Below, piece after piece: positions 13,265-14,997 of a DNA stretch of 14,997 nt. This DNA is from CAZOWW01 sp964583765 (GTDB lineage: Bacteria; Actinomycetota; Actinomycetes; Actinomycetales; Kineosporiaceae), in NCBI GenBank assembly GCA_964583765.1, contig CAZOWW010000132.1, forward strand, positions 1 to 14,997. The letters run 5' to 3'. Under the pieces are notes generated by a model that was not told the DNA's origin, ran no database searches, and saw only the letters and a program-made list of their open reading frames with translations. Within the stretch, counting starts at the first letter, position 1; each line of letters starts with the position of its first letter. Made by a program: the position numbers and the translations under genes.

Positions 13265-13354
13265 CTGTCCCCGGCGTCCCCAGTGTCCCCAACTCGCACT
13301 GACCAGCACGAGTGCCGCCGCTACTCGGGACACCTGCAGGTATGGGTGTCCCCG
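13265..13354. repeat. GGTGTCCCC/hairpin module, copy D (degenerate)
   Basis: CTGTCCCC, GGCGTCCCC and AGTGTCCCC (13265-13290) are followed after 35 bases by an imperfect inverted repeat CGGGACACC / GGTGTCCCCG (13326-13334 and 13345-13354). It starts 14 bases after the stop of the minus-strand gene at 13368, the same place as copy C relative to its gene. Confidence 0.75.
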
Positions 13355-13367
13355 GTTGGGCAACGGA

Positions 13368-14234
13368 TCAAGTGACTGAGAGTGTGACGAGCACGGAGCT
13401 CGCGGTGGACGGGCGGAGGACAGCAAGGGTCACGATCTGGTCTCGCCCTCCGAGTCCAAGGAAGCGCGTGGCGGACATGAGGCATCGTTCCGGAGCGGCT
13501 CGCTCCGCGGCTTGACAGTGGCGGAGCTCGACGCGGTAGCCCGCATCAGCGAGCCAGGTGCGCCAGGAGGCGGCCACCGCGGACGGCGATGCACTCCGCA
13601 CGGTGAAGTCGCCCTGGAACATGCCGCATCCGCCGACGGGCCGACTCGTGCAGGTCATCTGGCCGCTCCACCCGGGCGGGATGAGTTTCAGTTCCGACCA
13701 TGCAGGCAAGAGCCTCGCGTACTGGTCCGGATTCTGCGCACCCTCGACCGACAGGCCCAACCACGGCATCACCTGATCGCCACCGAGCCTGAGCGCCCGG
13801 TCGTCGGCCTCGACAGCCAGATGCAGCCCCCCGTCGTGCGCCTCGACATAACACTCGGCGAAGAGGGGGCTCGTCCGGTCGGGCCAGCAGGTGGTCCAGT
13901 CCATGGACACCCCGTGCCGGGAGAGCAGGGCCACGGCGTCCGCGAACAACTGCGTCACAGCACGGTGGGCATCGGTGATGCAGTACTCCGTGGGCATTCC
14001 GCACGCTGTGCCGTACCAATCGCGAGTGGTCCCCGCGGGGGCGGGCAGCGCGCTCAGCACGCGCGCAGCAGCGTCGTCCGGCCACACTGGTGGCGGTCCC
14101 GCGATGTCCGCCTCAGCGGCCTGGGGGACCGCCAGCACAAACGGTACGGACACGGCGACCAGCAGGAGCGCGAGCAGGAAGGGCCACCTCACGTGCCGGT
14201 CACGGGTCGAACGGCTCTGCGACTCCATGACCAC
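13368..14234 (-). CDS. Cys-rich secreted or membrane-anchored protein, copy 2
   Basis: A 288-residue protein identical to the product at 9335-10201 except for the last about 14 residues (PSTASSVLVTLSVT here, PAAPGSVLVTLGIS there). It has the same N-terminal signal or anchor, the same eight cysteines, and the same upstream palindrome (14242-14251). Its terminator is the degenerate module D. It is divergent from the frameshifted membrane-protein gene at 14567, so the secreted/membrane pair was duplicated together, and only this half has been kept identical. Start alternatives as for copy 1 (GTG 14234, ATG 14228). Confidence 0.75.
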   Translation of the reverse strand: MVMESQSRSTRDRHVRWPFLLALLLVAVSVPFVLAVPQAAEADIAGPPPVWPDDAAARVLSALPAPAGTTRDWYGTACGMPTEYCITDAHRAVTQLFADAVALLSRHGVSMDWTTCWPDRTSPLFAECYVEAHDGGLHLAVEADDRALRLGGDQVMPWLGLSVEGAQNPDQYARLLPAWSELKLIPPGWSGQMTCTSRPVGGCGMFQGDFTVRSASPSAVAASWRTWLADAGYRVELRHCQAAERAAPERCLMSATRFLGLGGRDQIVTLAVLRPSTASSVLVTLSVT

Positions 14235-14299
14235 CCCGTCGGGTGATCACCTGGACTGCTGAAGCTGATCAAGGAGACCTCACCCGGATTGATCTCGGT
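13411..14299. repeat. 889-bp duplicated block, copy 2
   Basis: Second copy of the block at 9378-10266, apparently without differences. Homology continues at lower identity on both sides, for example GAACCAGCGGGGGGTGTGCCTTCG after the block compared with GAACCACTGGGGTGCTCCCTCG in copy 1. Confidence 0.9.
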
Positions 14300-14566
14300 T
14301 GACGACGGGTTGAACCAGCGGGGGGTGTGCCTTCGAGGTCGTGCCCCGCCGCTCCTACCGGTCCAGCCTGAGATGGACCGGGGGGCATTCGCGCGGTCCT
14401 CTCCTTCTGCTGCACGTCCTCAAGCCGGCTTGCGCAGACCGTTCCCGGGGCAGAGCCACGGCGGTCCGATGGAAGGCCTTCCCGGGCGCAGTAGGTCAAT
14501 CCTCCCAGCAGGTGAGATCCCCAAGATTCGATCAAGAAGAGTGAGGCCCGGGACGAGGTCCGGAAC

Positions 14567-14997
14567 ATGTCGACGTCGATCGCACTGCCCGCACCTCTGG
14601 CGGTGACCCCTCAGATACTGCCCCAGTGCTGTACCAGACACGGTCAACCGGCCGCGATATCGAAGAAGACGATCTTCTCCTCCCGTCCCCCGGCATGGGC
14701 CTGGGCGGTGTTCATCGTGCTGCTGCCGACCTTCCTCCTCGATCTCATCGTCATCTTGATCGTCGTACTCACGACCCGGAAGCAGAGCGATGCACCGGCG
14801 TGGCCCTATTGCCACGACTGTCTGACACTCCGGCGTCAGAGGCTGGCATGCGCCTACGAGGCGGGGCCACGCTCTTCGTCCTCTCGGTGGTCGCCGTCCT
14901 GGCCCACCCTGCCGGCCTGACCGCTGTCGTCGGGCGCGTCGGCGCGCTCCTCGCCGCCCGATCCGCGTGGTCCTCCTGGGGCGCGCCGCGGGCTGGT
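14567..14997 (+). pseudogene. Frameshifted CC-H/CxxC membrane protein, paralogue 3, cut by window end
   Basis: Starts MSTSIALPAPLAVTPQ and keeps the family motifs CCTRHGQP, a strong membrane helix (VFIVLLPTFLLDLIVILIVVL) and PAWPYCHDC. After CAYEAG (about 14862) the homologous sequence continues in another frame (LFVLSVVAVL from about 14872, matching CLVLSMVI of paralogue 2). Near 14930 it changes frame again (PIRVVLLGRAAGW from 14958, matching PIIMIVFGDAASW). Two shifts make a functional protein unlikely unless the sequence has errors. GATCAAG at 14530-14536 and GCAGGTGAGA further upstream match the control region of paralogue 2. The interval 14300-14566 shows no other gene. Confidence 0.7.

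Noticed and set aside
6832..13354. CRISPR array made of the GGTGTCCCC repeats
   Set aside because: The repeats are 9 bp, directly adjacent without spacers, and the modules are kilobases apart; no cas genes.
12686..13426. A 246-codon minus-strand frame ending in the antitoxin
   Set aside because: The upstream portion runs through the IS21 fragment, att3 and repeat D; only the last 67 codons with their own GGAGG site look like a gene.

Overview
High-GC actinobacterial DNA (mostly G/C third codon positions, GTG/TTG starts, overlapping stop/start pairs), probably a Streptomyces-like or related actinomycete. It is an accessory region at a tRNA-Gly integration hotspot, not core chromosome. No integrase, replication or conjugation ATPase gene, no complete tRNA and no rRNA is visible.

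Left part (1-3492): the end of an actinomycete integrative and conjugative element. Four small minus-strand genes (1-1446) are chained by GTGA/ATGA overlaps. They are divergent from a GntR/HutC-type regulator (1865-2686), whose promoter carries palindromic ACTTCG/CGAAGT operators. A family 2 glycosyltransferase is coupled directly to the regulator.

Middle part (3493-7150): defence/addiction-like cargo that looks less GC-rich than its surroundings. A plus-strand protein with two membrane segments resembles the membrane effector-associated proteins of NLR/TRADD-N conflict systems. Facing it is a minus-strand series: a HicA-like small protein, a helix-turn-helix protein with an unusual 70-residue tail, and a SecB-like chaperone. 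This order matches toxin-antitoxin-chaperone (TAC) loci.

Right part (7047-14997): an array of attachment-site remnants. A 48-bp segment running from the anticodon loop to the 3' end of a tRNA-Gly(CCC) gene occurs three times (7151, 8999, 13122), and a fourth, deleted junction lies at 12024-12083. Two copies are preceded, at exactly 104 bp, by a pair of 11-bp direct repeats that look like integrase arm sites. The cassettes of about 1.8 and 4.1 kb between att copies carry no integrase. They hold paralogous minus-strand Cys-rich secreted proteins (three copies, one truncated), divergent plus-strand membrane proteins with split CC/CxxC motifs and Tyr-Pro tails (three copies, one frameshifted), a frameshifted four-helix membrane protein, and a VapBC pair. 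A roughly 90-bp module of GGTGTCCCC direct repeats plus a covarying hairpin occurs four times; three copies lie at the 3' ends of the secreted-protein genes. Two secreted-protein genes share an 889-bp block that appears identical, inside diverged flanks, which suggests gene conversion.

The two most interesting candidates are the TAC-like locus at 5075-6482 and the integrase-less tRNA-Gly cassette array with its secreted/membrane protein pairs.
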